Source: Mycocentrospora acerina
Taxonomy: Eukaryota; Ascomycota; Dothideomycetes; Pleosporales
Reading direction: 5' to 3'
Length of the DNA: 64,000 nt
NCBI GenBank assembly: GCA_022701365.1
Contig: JAKUHH010000084.1
Coordinates: 186,001-250,000 of the forward strand
Within the stretch, counting starts at the first letter, position 1, and each line of letters begins with the position of its first letter. The notes beneath the pieces were generated by a model. It had not been told where the DNA came from, searched no databases, and saw only the letters and a program-made list of their open reading frames with translations. A program made the position numbers and the translations under genes. This document shows, one piece after another, positions 23,728-34,410 of this stretch.

Positions 23728-24723
23728 GTTGGCAAATATGGATGGTGGATATGCCCGTTCGTTGTGTGCAGTCTTTGATCTGGCTTCGGTCGAGAGCTAT
23801 GGCGTGTTGCGTCAACAAGTCGCCGTGGTGGAGCACTTGGATGGCGATCGCGGGGCGGCAGAGGGGCTGGCGCGCTGGCGTTGTGTCGGTGCTTCGCTGG
23901 CGGCAGTGTAGGGCCGTTTGTTGTGCTGGATGCGCGCTTACGGAGGCGGAGAGACAGGGCGAAGGTTCGGAGCAGAAGAGTCGTCCAAGAGCAGGAACGA
24001 GAGCACTGAGGTGTCGCGACCAGTTGGCGATCGCTGTCGGGCAGTCACGCTTCCAAGGGTCCGGCAAACGCAGCGCCGAGACCTGGTCCCGCCGCATGGA
24101 CATGCGGGCAGACCGTTGACGTGCGGCACGGGACCTGCCTGTCCAACACCAAATGCGGCACCAACTGCGTTGTACTTGTGGTTACTTTCGTCTCCCTGTG
24201 AAGACTTCGCACCCATTGCTAGGACTGTTTATCGCCATGCACAACTCGCTCACACATACTGCTAGGAAGCCCGCTGGCCTGGCCTGACACACCAATCGCG
24301 TTGGGGCAATGCCGCCTCTCCTCCGAGATCGCGACGCACAGACTAGACGGTAGATCGTCACGCAGCAGACTCTCTCACGCAGCTCCGACTATGTACTAAA
24401 AACTCCAAGTCTGCATGTAACGACTTAGTCGACTCGAGCAGACATGCGGGGATCCAGACGTCCGGTCGATGCGCAGGGCGCTGGACCTCGACAAAGGGGG
24501 ATTACTGCCGAGCTGTACGCACAGACTGAAACCTCGGTCCGCTGAGTCCAAAACCTCCCAAGTATAAGCTCTTCTGCGCAACTCTCTGAACAGCTGCTTA
24601 TAAGCAAATTGCGCCGCCCTAAGCGATGTCTCCTCAACACTTGTTCGAATTGTCCCTACGGACCCAGCAAAATTTCATCAATTTCAAAACCAGCCCTCAT
24701 CTCGTTTTTCCGACATCTCCACC
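23728..24723. other. Divergent promoter region between ubc8 and panB
   Basis: One kilobase, GC-richer than neighbouring spacers, with overlapping spurious open frames on both strands. No defined regulatory element could be assigned. Confidence 0.45.
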
Positions 24724-25807
24724 ATGTCGCGTGCCATGTTGAATGTTGCGCGAACTGTAGTTCATGCAAGCCGAACAACACCTCTTCTTGGCTCACCATC
24801 GCTGCCTGTTGCACGAATCCTGGGCTCAGCTACTCAGGCTCGATGGAGTTCGCACTCGCCCATGGGTGCTGCGCCAGCTGTGGTACGCAAGCCTGTCACC
24901 ATCAACACTCTCCAGAGTCTCTATCGCAAGAACGAACCCATCACCATGATGACTGCGCATGACTTCCCAAGCGCGCACGTTGCCGACCATGCAGGAATGG
25001 ACATGATACTAGTCGGAGACAGTCTTGCTATGGTTGCGCTCGGAATGGAAGACACAAGCGAAGTGTTACTGGAGGAGATGCTTCTGCACTGCAAGTCAGT
25101 TGCTCGCGCGACCAAAGCCGCATTTACAGTAAGTTTCAGTATACTGTGTCGCTCTTGGTTAGTATATTAACACACCACAGGTTGGCGACTTGCCCATGGG
25201 GAGCTATGAAATCTCTCCTGAACAAGCTCTAGCATCTGCCATTCGCATGATCAAGGTCGGTCGCGTGAAGTCAGTCAAGCTTGAGGGCGGAAAGGAGGTG
25301 GCACCAACCATTGCCAAGATCACCGGAGCTGGTATACCCGTAGTTGCTCATATTGGTCTTACGCCCCAGAAGCAGAATTCCCTTGGTGGATTCCGTGTTC
25401 AGGGTAAAAACACCGCGTCGGCACTCAGATTGCTCGAGGATGCCCTTGCGATCCAGGAAGCTGGTGCTTTCTGTGTCGTAGTTGAAGCTGTACCCGCTGA
25501 GATTGCTGCAATAGTCACAAAGAAGCTCAGCATTCCTACCATCGGCATCGGTGCTGGCAATGGCTGCTCAGGGCAGGTCTTGGTCCAGACTGATATGCTC
25601 GGTAACTTTCCTCCTGGCCGCTTCCTACCTAAGTTTGTCAAGAAGTACGGTGATGTTTGGGGCGAGTCGTTGAGGGCAATTTCACAGTTCAAAGTTGAGG
25701 TCAAAGATCGATCGTATCCAGCGCTTGAGCACACGTACCCAATGCCAAAAGAGGAGATCAGCGAGTTCGAAAGGCTGATCGAAGAGAAACGGAAGCTAGA
25801 GTCTTGA
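24724..25807 (+). CDS. panB: 3-methyl-2-oxobutanoate hydroxymethyltransferase (ketopantoate hydroxymethyltransferase)
   Basis: First committed enzyme of pantothenate synthesis: transfers a hydroxymethyl group from 5,10-methylene-tetrahydrofolate to 2-oxoisovalerate. Exons 24724-25128 and 25181-25807 (52-nt phase 0 intron, GTAAGT...ACAG) give 343 residues. The first 50 residues are rich in R/S/A with no acidic residue, fitting a mitochondrial targeting peptide. The core starts VTINTLQSLYRKNEPITMMTAHDF. Conserved family blocks are visible: MILVGDSLAMVALG (metal-binding Asp), VGDLPMGSYE, KLEGGKE and VPAEIAAIVTKKLSIPTIGIGAG with the catalytic Glu. Equivalent to yeast Ecm31. Very secure. Confidence 0.96.
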
Positions 25808-25999
25808 TCGCGAAAACGGGCTGCATTGTTGTTGGCGTTGGAGGTTGTTGCGCTCATACCCGCCCTAAGTTAGTAGAGGCTTACTTGTCAGGTACGGCTG
25901 CATGGAGAAGTTTTGTTGGTAGTTTGTTATTTTCTTCGTAGCTAGAACATCTTTGAGACAGAGAATCTTAACATACAAGACTCACTTTGGGTATATATT

Positions 26000-26676
26000 T
26001 CATCCAAACGCTGGTGACATGGCATAACCCACCACCAACTCATCATTCTGCTTGAAACACTACAAACGCAAACATCAGCATCCATAGACATTCAACCAAA
26101 GATTAACTCACCGTCCACAAATTCCCCACCCCTTCATCCAGCGCCGGAGAAAATACACTCCCGATGTAGCAAAATACACTCTCATGCTCTTTGACCCCCA
26201 ACTTCTTGCGCAAGAAGCGTACAATAGTTTCAAACCGCTGATTCGTCGACAGCTTGAACACCCGCTGGTTGAGATGAGGCGCTGAACCAATGGGCTGAAG
26301 GCGCACAGTTACTGCATTCATGCATCAGCCTGCTTCAAAGGAGGGGAAGACAGAAAGCTCGACGTCAAGTTGTGGTGTATGATACGTGGGCAGGGAAAAG
26401 ATCAAGAGAATAAATGTGAAAGATATGACATATAAGATGTGAGATGTGAGATGTGAGACATGACATATGAGATGACCAGGATAGGGTAGATATGATGGAT
26501 GGAAAGAGGTCTCGAGATTCAAACATACTCTTCTCGACTAGTAGAGTTCCCGCAGTCTCAAGGGCCTTTGACGCATCGCGAGGGAGGTGTGTCAGTACGA
26601 CGGACGCAGCCATCGTTAGTGGGGCTTCCGTTGTGTCGTCCTCATCTGGTATCTTCTCTTTTGGAGATTCAGACAT
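26000..26676 (-). CDS. atg12: Ubiquitin-like autophagy protein Atg12
   Basis: 135 residues from exons 26676-26529, 26311-26112 and 26059-26000. The N-terminal part (MSESPKEK..., then MAASVVLTHLPRDASKALETAG) precedes a ubiquitin-like fold with ITVRLQPIGSAP, QRFETIVRFLRKKLGV and VGNLWTCFKQNDELVVGYAM. The protein ends exactly in a glycine (SPAFG), as Atg12 needs no C-terminal processing before conjugation to Atg5 by Atg7 and Atg10. The first intron is long (217 nt) and contains three GATGTGA units. An upstream in-frame ATG at 26760 would add 28 residues, so the start is uncertain. Convergent with panB, 192 bases apart. Confidence 0.94.
26436..26456. repeat. (GATGTGA)3 short tandem repeat in atg12 intron 1
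   Basis: Three perfect 7-bp units within the 217-nt first intron of the minus-strand atg12. Confidence 0.8.
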
Positions 26677-27439
26677 GTTGCTGATGGAGGTGTTGAACTT
26701 GGACAAAGCGGGAGAAGAATCTTGGGCGTTTGTGACGACTTCAGTAGCACAAAGTTTCAAGGACCTACTCGCTGCCTGAGGATTTGGAAAGTCGATGATG
26801 TGGGTCGTGTGGAGTGGGAGCAGACGAGTGATGGTTGCAAAGGGAAGTTACGTTGCGATGACCAATCAGAACCCGCCAGCCCAACCACATCACACGTAAA
26901 CGGAGACAACAAATAGTAACATATCTGATTGCATTGATACTTTTCTACATATCTAGTACAATAGTGATATATAATTTGGATCCCCATACTACACCCGTTT
27001 TTCGATTGCCATGTCGGTCTTCGCCGCTGATAATATCCACCAACCCACTACAATCAATGCTGTTTTCCAAAGACACGTCGATCAGCCGTTGAACAACCGC
27101 AACAACAGGCTATAAAAAAGACCACAAAAGAGATCCGGTGCATGCTATAGGTATATGCAATGACTCATGCATCGTAAAGCCTCCAAACTTCGAGGGTGTA
27201 CCGCATGTAAGAGGATGAACAAGCCAATCCACAAAAAAACAAGAAGAGAATGCGCCTTGGAAATGCTGCACGTCACAGAGATACTGTGAAACGGGTATTC
27301 GCAGAGTCAGCGGCCGAGTGGCCGGTAGGGTAGAAGGAAGAGAACGATTGTTAGTACAGGTGAGTACGTCAAGGGTATTAAGTCGTGTTGACGCCAATGG
27401 CGTTGTAACGTGAGAGTCATGTGTTGCGTGTAAAGCAGC
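26677..27439. other. Intergenic upstream of atg12 and downstream of dbf4
   Basis: Tandem-oriented gap of about 760 bases. No gene-like open frame or RNA pattern seen. Confidence 0.5.
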
Positions 27440-29403
27440 TCAATGACGGTCGAGCTGAGCCAACAACTGGTCAAGCTCGAGCCAATTTTCGGTGGTTGTT
27501 GCGAATCGACGATGTTTGCGGGAGACGGTATGCTGCGATTTTGTTAGCTTCGACAATCAACAGAAGATTAAGTCCATTAGTACCTCTTCGAAGTCGTTGA
27601 ACTTCTCCCTGCAGTTCTCGCAGTAGCCGGGCTTGAGTTCCTTTTCGGTGGTCTTGCGCCGACGGAGAACCGCAACCTTCTGAGCCTGTCTCTCTCCATT
27701 TTCATTTTCACGAAGGAACCCAAGGGATTCCTGAGCCTTGCGCTTGGCGGCTCTTACAGGCTGGGCTGGCTCCTGATTGAAAGCGGCCCTGACGTCGTTC
27801 ATGACGGAAGACTGACCACTGTTCGCTGATGCGACACTGTTCTTCTCAAGAACCTTGCGTGTCAGCTGGTTGACCTCCTTGCTGTTTCCAGCACGAGGTG
27901 CAGCAGCAGTTGAAGATATCATCTGAGATCGAATGGCAGATGTGATGTTTGATTGGTGCAGACCAGACGCAACTGGCTCTCCGGCAATGAATCGAGGCAT
28001 AGCTCGGATGCTAGCTTGAGCGCTGCCAAACATGGGAGGTGCACCGTCTGTTGTAGCACGTTTAGGAGGAATCGCTCGGGGGGGCTCCAGTGGTTTCGCC
28101 TCTTCTTCTTCTTGTTCTCCTCCATTCTCATCGCCATTGACGACTTCAGCTAGAGTACTAGGCCGCCTCGACAAGTTGTTATTCTCACCCAAAGCACGCT
28201 TCTCTTCCAGGGCGGATGCTGCACGCGTGCGAGGAGCTGCTGCTGCCGCCGCCGCCGCCTTCTGTGCGCGTCGAGCTTCCTGTTCTTCCTGCTGTCGGCG
28301 GCCAAAATTAGGGTCCTCGACGAACGGGCACTTGCCGTTGCCTGAAGCACGGAACTGCGGCCATTTGCCCTTCTCTTTCTCCACCTTCTGATACTCCCTA
28401 GTCATGACGGGTCGCGTAGCCTCATCCATGTCGTGGACATAGACATAGTATCCACGCAGCGGTATCATGTCCTGGGATGCAACCACGTAGTCGCGGTCCA
28501 GCTTCTCATTCTGAAGTAGTTTCTGGAGGTCAGCTGGGCGTCCCTTTTGCTGTGATGTAGCTGTTGTGTGACGCGAGTGGGCGACGGGGTCCTCTCCAGT
28601 GTCCTTGTTGAACAAGGTGTCAACCATACGCTGCAGCTTCTCCACAGACCATATCTTCATTCCCAGCTCCTTGGCCTTGTACAGGACATCCCCACGACCG
28701 GGCTTTGACTGAAGAGCGGCATCGAATACGGATCTCTTATTCTCGAGCTGGGCAGGGTTGATGGTGCCTTTGGAGTGGGACGAGGAGCTGGTGTCGACGT
28801 CGGTGGGGATGGGACGGGTGGTGATGACGTGTGTAGCATCTTTGGAGAAGAAGGCAATCTCACGCTGGAGAGAGTCAGCAGCTGCAAGGCGGTGTTAGTG
28901 TTGGGGTGTGAGGGAGAACATACGGAGCCTAGGATCTGGGCTCTGCTCATGAGCTTGTCCTTCTGGGGTTCCGAGACGCTGTCAAAGTAGAAGACAAACT
29001 GGGGGAAGAGCTTGCGGTAGTGACGCTGCCATTGGCGAATCGTGTCGAGGTCGTTGGAGGCACGCTGGGCCTTGTCGACATGCTTGGCTGGGGGTGCTTT
29101 GTTCTCGCGAGCTGCCTCGAGCTTCCTCGTCAGAGCCGTTGGCTGGGCCCCGCTCCGGCGAATGAGGCCATGGCGGCGGGCCTCGGCGTCGTCGACTTCG
29201 ATAATCTGCTTCTTGGGCGGCGGCTGGCCGTAGGGCATGTCGCGCTGCTCGCTGGCGTGGGAGCGCTGACGCTTCCCGCCGATGGTGGTCGCGGTCGCGC
29301 GGAAGGGCGAGTTGGTGGCATTCTGCAGGCTGGCGAGGGGCACGCGACGGGTCGACATGGCGGCTGACACCTGGGGCGAGCGAGGCACGGCGACTGCGGC
29401 CAT
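27440..29403 (-). CDS. dbf4: Dbf4/Dfp1 regulatory subunit of the Cdc7 (DDK) kinase
   Basis: 617 residues from exons 29403-28924, 28864-27584 and 27532-27440. Dbf4 binds and activates Cdc7 to fire replication origins by phosphorylating Mcm proteins. Three family motifs are visible. Motif N (BRCT-like) spans about residues 135-260 and includes REIAFFSKDATHVITTRPIP. Motif M begins near residue 297 (LRGYYVYVHDMDEATRPVMTREY, then GKWPQFRASGNGKCPF). The C-terminal zinc finger has CENC, then HTVSRKH spanning the last intron, ending FATTTENWLELDQLLAQLDRH. A poly-alanine run and an acidic stretch lie between M and C. A second in-frame ATG at 29358 (MSTRRVPLASLQNATNSPF) is an equally good start. The reading frame changes across intron 1. 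Confidence 0.94.
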
Positions 29404-30687
29404 ACGTGGAGATCAGCAGCGGTGGCTGGGCCCGGGGCGAGGGTTGCGGGTATGTGTGGTGGAGGGGCACACGTCTGAGATTGGCGGCTCACGACGCGAC
29501 GCAGCAGGCACGTCGAGGGATTTTTCAGCAGCGCGCAGCAGGCATGGCAGCGTGCTGGGGGTGTCGGGGAAAAGGCAGGAGCGTGGCAGAGGCCGAGTCA
29601 AGGAGAGAGGAGCGCGTTGCACAGCTGGTCTGCAGTCGCTGGGCCTGGCAGAGATGGAGTTTGTTGTGAAGGGAACTGCACGTTCGCGTTCGGTGGCTGG
29701 ATCGGTTAGGCTAGTTTGTACTAATACCACAGCAACCACAGGTTACCCTTGCGTCAACACCATCAATGCACTGTGCTCCCCCGTGCCCGGCAATTTCCCC
29801 ACGGGCTGCTCGATGCGTGCTTCATCTGCTGCACTCATGCGTCTTGCAGCGCCTGGAATGCACGCTGTTTGACGGCATGCCGGCGCTTGAAGCAGCTGTC
29901 GTCATCGGAACAAGTCTGGTCGCGCCCCACATGCGCCTACGGATCCAGGGTTCACGCGAACAACAATAAACAATCTCCGTGGTCTGTGCAAACAACAACG
30001 TCGAAACCCTCTGCAACTCGAGCAGGGACTGCCGTTTTCTTTGTGTCTTGAGCGCAAACTACGCCCTGCATGACGAGATGCAGCCGCCAGAAACACTGCG
30101 AACCCGTCTGTTTGCCCTGGGCTGCTCTTTCTCTCTGGCCCAGTCGTGTCACATCTTCGGTCCTGTTTCCCCAGGTGTCACGTCCCAGCGCCTATGCCCC
30201 ACGCTATGATCACCACCAGGCAATTAGGACAGAGCCAAAAAGCACAAATTAGCTGAACGTCAGGTTTGTTCGGTGTTGGCAGCCTTGTCTTCCATGATGC
30301 GTCAGGCGACTTGATCAATTTCTCCGGTCGAACGCGGTCAGCTTTCATCTCCTACATCTTTCCCGTTTTATCACACACAGACGGAGGGCTTCCCAATTCG
30401 ATACACAAGTACGTATGGAGTTGTATTGAATTTGCGTGTATGCTTGAACAATATGGCTTCGACGGTGTGACTCCCATGATATGGCTTCGTCTCCAGTCCA
30501 GCGAGAGGACTCTGACAGCACTCACTTTCACTCCAAAGACCCCACTTACATCGCCACTGCAGTATTCACATTCACCTTCAACTCTACTGGCATGCGTATA
30601 AACACTTGCCCCGCTTCCAAGTAGTATCGTGACCCTCGCTCCTCTCTCCTCTCGCGTCTTCAACTGAAATACAGCCCAACCAACCAC
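29404..30687. other. Divergent intergenic region
   Basis: Between the dbf4 start and the next plus-strand gene. Several overlapping open frames (for example 29282-29872) are rich in rare residues and show no family features. No gene supported. Confidence 0.5.
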
Positions 30688-31800
30688 ATGGGCCAGCATC
30701 AGCTTCGCCCTCGACAGCCTGGCTGGAACTGCTGGCGCGCAGGAGATGAGCCTTTAGGCCCACCGGTCCACTCCTCTCGTCGCACGAGTCGTAGTCTTTC
30801 GAGAAAGCAAGAGCCTCACAAACGCTCCCGAGAACATGACCGAGAGCGATCACAACGACGGTCCTATGATGGCAGCCCCAGTGATGTCTCACCCAGTCCG
30901 CGTCCTATGCTAATCGCCCGCCCACCCTCAGAAACCGGCGTTGGACCACGCTATAAGCCTGGAACAGGCCAAGAGCCAGGCCAATACTACGACCAAGACG
31001 CCGAAGAAAACATCGTTGAAGAGCTACCTCAACTCTGGTCTCCCGCTCTCGATACGCTCATGCGCCAAACTTCGCGCGCCTACGACCTCGTGCTTGCCTA
31101 CGCACGTGATGCCGAGGGCGGTCTGCGCTGGTATGCATCAGATATTCCACGCGTCCGTGAGGCAGGTAAGCATCTTCACCGCGATATGTGGGCGCTGAGG
31201 CGCAGGCAGCGTACCATGAAGTATCATGGAGATCCGCATATGAAGATGAAGCGGCAGATTGAGCAGGACGCGCAGAGAATGTGGGACTTGTGCAAGAAGG
31301 TGCAGGGGGTAATTGCAGAACTCGAGCAGAAAAACGAACATGAGTTGCTAGGGACAGGGAAGTTTGAGGCTGACGAGAGGGGCAATATTGTCAAAGTCTC
31401 AGAGAGAGAAGTGCGAGACGGAATGCGAGACGGAATGCGAGGCAGAATGCGAGACGGCATGTATCGACGTGGTGGTAGGGCAGGAGCCGAGCTTGATCAG
31501 GGGGGGAGGAATGATGATGCAGAGGCCTCGCCTTCACTCTTCTACATCGACACTGAGCCTCGTGGTATTCGCCGTCGTCCATCTTCAGACTCCAGCTTTC
31601 GTGCGCGCTCGTCTTCGCCAAAGTTTAGGGCGTTTCCACAACGAGCAGAGACTGGGCAGAGGAGCCGTCAACAGCACGAGTTTTGCCGATCTCGTCGAAA
31701 CGATTTATCTAGACCCAGTCGAGAGGGCTCCTACATGCCTCGTAGATACGGTTCTTCGCGAGGACCAGGCATGCTCGGCAAACACACCCTTCACTTCTGA
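30688..31800 (+). CDS. Hypothetical protein, RS-rich with a central helical region
   Basis: Single frame of 370 residues. Not recognised. The ends are rich in R/S/P and probably disordered. The centre (about residues 105-235, from ELPQLWSPALDTLMRQTSR to IAELEQKNEHELL) is a long amphipathic helical region and is the likely functional part. A short in-frame repeat RDGM-RDGM-RGRM-RDGM is encoded at about 31416-31463. From 31364 a second plus-strand frame is also open to 31813, and its C-terminal part looks protein-like (FADLVETIYLDPVERAP). A frameshift or an unseen intron could therefore change the C-terminus. No signal peptide or membrane segment. Confidence 0.6.
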   Translation: MGQHQLRPRQPGWNCWRAGDEPLGPPVHSSRRTSRSLSRKQEPHKRSREHDRERSQRRSYDGSPSDVSPSPRPMLIARPPSETGVGPRYKPGTGQEPGQYYDQDAEENIVEELPQLWSPALDTLMRQTSRAYDLVLAYARDAEGGLRWYASDIPRVREAGKHLHRDMWALRRRQRTMKYHGDPHMKMKRQIEQDAQRMWDLCKKVQGVIAELEQKNEHELLGTGKFEADERGNIVKVSEREVRDGMRDGMRGRMRDGMYRRGGRAGAELDQGGRNDDAEASPSLFYIDTEPRGIRRRPSSDSSFRARSSSPKFRAFPQRAETGQRSRQQHEFCRSRRNDLSRPSREGSYMPRRYGSSRGPGMLGKHTLHF

Positions 31801-31954
31801 GCGAACAGTCTGACAGGACTGTTTTGGTCCAAGTGACGGTGATCCTTTTTGTCTATGTGCAGCAAGCATCTGAACCTTTTTTTTTTTAACTCGCGTTCGC
31901 CACGAGGACAATCCTTGGAGAGAGACTCGTTTATGGGATTTTTGTGCATCGAAT

Positions 31955-32186
31955 AGCTGGATTTCTCAAAGGCGCTTTAGCTGCAGGCGTGAAAATTGTT
32001 GGGATCAGACGTGCTCATCTCCACCAGTTTGTGATGCGGTAGCTGGGTTTCTCAGAGACTCTTTGGTTGCAGATGTGGAAATTGTTGGGGTTAGTCATGC
32101 TCATCTTCACCAGTTTATGATGCGGTAGCAGGATTTCTCAGAGACTCTTTAGTTGCAGACGTAGAAATTGCAGGGGTGGTCAGTTC
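31955..32186. repeat. 86-bp tandem repeat, about 2.7 copies
   Basis: Copies begin at 31955, 32041 and 32127, exactly 86 bases apart. Each begins AGCWGGRTTTCTCA and includes TTGCAG, AAATTG and, in the first two copies, CATCTYCACCAGTTT. Copies differ by scattered substitutions, and the third is partial. The array lies between a hypothetical gene and the promoter of the next, ending about 30 bases before a TATAAATA at 32213. Confidence 0.85.
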
Positions 32187-32212
32187 AGAATCCACAGAGG
32201 TAGCGTTGGAAG

Positions 32213-32220
32213 TATAAATA
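32213..32220 (+). promoter_or_regulatory. TATAAATA element
   Basis: Just downstream of the 86-bp repeats, 376 bases before the ATG at 32596. A possible TATA box with a long leader; role uncertain. Confidence 0.3.
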
Positions 32221-32595
32221 CAAGGCAAGTCCAGAATTGATCAGCAGCAGTGCAGGGAAATGTGGTTGTGATGGCACGTTGGTCAGCTTATTGGCGGTCG
32301 GCAATCAGTGGATGCCAGGCCCCACATCTCAACGACTTTCACATGCTTGTCTTCACATGCTTCACGCTGTGGCTCATGATCCTCAGGGTACTGGCCATGG
32401 TGAAAAACCAAGCGAGAATTCCCGCAATGCGGCTGCTGGGGAAGCCAGTCTTACATCCGATCACTTAGCAATATATCTCTCACCGTATTCCGTCCCAACG
32501 ACCGGTTTCGACATTCATCACGCGCTGCATCCTGTGTGAACAAACCCTGCCTTTTGAACGTTGGGACCCCGGTCCTCGATAGATAAGCAGACGGC

Positions 32596-33730
32596 ATGCT
32601 GCGCAGCGATGTCTCACGAGCAGAGGTGGGCTCGTCGTCATCGTTTGTGGAGGCAGACAAGAGCACGAGGCCCAGCATGATATTCGCCGTGCTGCCTGCG
32701 GTGGTGCAGAACCGCATCCCGACTCTGCCTTCTCTACGACGCTCCATTGGCGAGATTCGCGATCGTGGATTTCACATCAAGGCCAACTCCATCGTGGAGC
32801 ACCCACCGCCCGAGACACCGCCACCAGAGTACCGCTCCAGAGCCGGCAGCGGGAGCGTCACGCCGAGCAGGCACTCGGTTGTGTCTGTAGAGACCGAGTA
32901 CGACTACCCAGACGACATGTCGGAGCGACCAGACACGTCCATGGGGCTGACAACGCCGCTGTTTGCGAGTTACGAGAAGAAGACGGGCATCAGTTGGAAG
33001 TATGCGAGTTCAGGTAAACAGGCCAAAAAACAACAACACCCAGGGGCATGCATGCTGGAGAGACACGCCAGAGACTGACTTGTGGGCGGCAGGAATAAGT
33101 CTCATGACACAGGCATACCGCGAGTCCAGCACGCCGGCACTCACTTCAGACGAGACGTCGACGACTCTTACACGACAGCTGTACATTCATGCACTCACGT
33201 ATCTGCTTCGCGGCCTGCCCAGCCAACTCACGCCCGAGGAGATTCTGACGCTGCAGGCGGCCATCCCGCACGGCATACCCAGCCTGCAGTCCTCGAACCC
33301 AAGCACACACGCACTTGTCCCCGCACCGCCGCACACGCAAATGGCACACGAGGCGCCTGCACAAGAGGCCACGGTGCTGCACCGCATGACGGCCATGGTG
33401 GTGTTCCAGACGTTTGTGCTGATCCAGTTCCTCGTGCCGTACATCAAGCTGTTCGCCGGACATGCATACCGCTTTGAGCGAGAGCACAAGCTCACGCAGC
33501 GCTTGATGAGTACGAGCATGACGACGGCAGATGAGTTGGCGCGCAGGGGGTTGAGGCTGAGCCAGACGATTTGCCAGATGAACGATGGCAAGGTGGGCCA
33601 GTCGATTAACGGGGTGGTGGTGTGGTGGGTGCGGGGTGTGACTGGTGGGGTGCAGCAGGGTGTTGAGGAGGGGTGGGGGGTTGTTGGGGAGGCGAGGAAG
33701 GCGGAAGCAAGGAGGGGGATTGAGAACTAG
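32596..33730 (+). CDS. Hypothetical protein with one predicted membrane helix
   Basis: 351 residues from exons 32596-33013 and 33093-33730; the 79-nt intron has a GTAAAC donor and GGCAG acceptor. Not recognised. The N-terminal 140 residues are proline/serine-rich (EHPPPETPPPEYRSRAG) with a possible PPEY motif of the kind bound by WW domains of Rsp5-type ligases. The middle is helical (TRQLYIHALTYLLRGLPSQL), and one hydrophobic helix spans residues about 238-262 (TAMVVFQTFVLIQFLVPYIK). The C-terminus is glycine/tryptophan-rich then basic. A membrane-anchored protein with a cytosolic N-terminus and a PPxY adaptor site is a reasonable inference, not shown. Confidence 0.65.
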
Positions 33731-34410
33731 AGTGCTTGATTTTTTTGTTGTCGTTGTTGTTGATTTTTGTTGCTGTCAAATTGCATGTCTGGCGTGGCGT
33801 TTGGGGGTGTTTTGAGCTGGGGAGTCTGAAGATATACCATGTGGTCATTGGATTGGGGGAATTGTGTATGTAGAGCTTGGGACTGGGACTGGGACTAAGA
33901 CTGGGACTGGGACTGGTGTTGGGACAGGCGTAATGGATAAATTGTGACAATGCCTTTGCCACGTCCAAAGCTTTGCGTCGTGCATCCCCCACAGGCACGG
34001 CTCGCGACTGTGTTCCAGTCGAGCGAGTAAACAGCAGATTCAATGCAGCCCTTGATACTTGACACCATCCAAGGTACTGACGACCTCTGCGAGATGTTGG
34101 ACGGTGGCAATGGTGATGCCAGCGGGTGAAGTGGCGCCGTTCCACGATAAGACGTTATCGGCATGGACACACGCTTAGCGCGACGCGCGAGTGGCCCGTC
34201 GACGAAACTTTTTGAAAAGTCCTCGCAGAACATCTGCAACCTCCCACCGCCGCTCATTCACTGCAACCCGCCGCTTCCACACACAAAAGGCGCCCTGACA
34301 ATCCCGCCAACACGTGCAGCCCTCCGCCCTTGGCCTGAGATCTACTTCAATCCCATCTGCGCTCTGCGAGTCGCCGTTGCACCCCCACCACACACATACA
34401 CACACACACC
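33731..34410. other. Intergenic and 5' leader of the helicase gene
   Basis: Contains a T/G-rich stretch after the upstream stop, an imperfect (GGGACT)n run at 33879-33914, and a CA-repeat immediately before the helicase ATG (34391-34408). No gene. Confidence 0.5.

Noticed and set aside
31364..31813. Second frame overlapping the 3' half of the RS-rich hypothetical gene
   Set aside because: Its C-terminal part looks protein-like, but the main frame is uninterrupted from 30688 and no splice pair joins the two; kept only as a caution in that entry.
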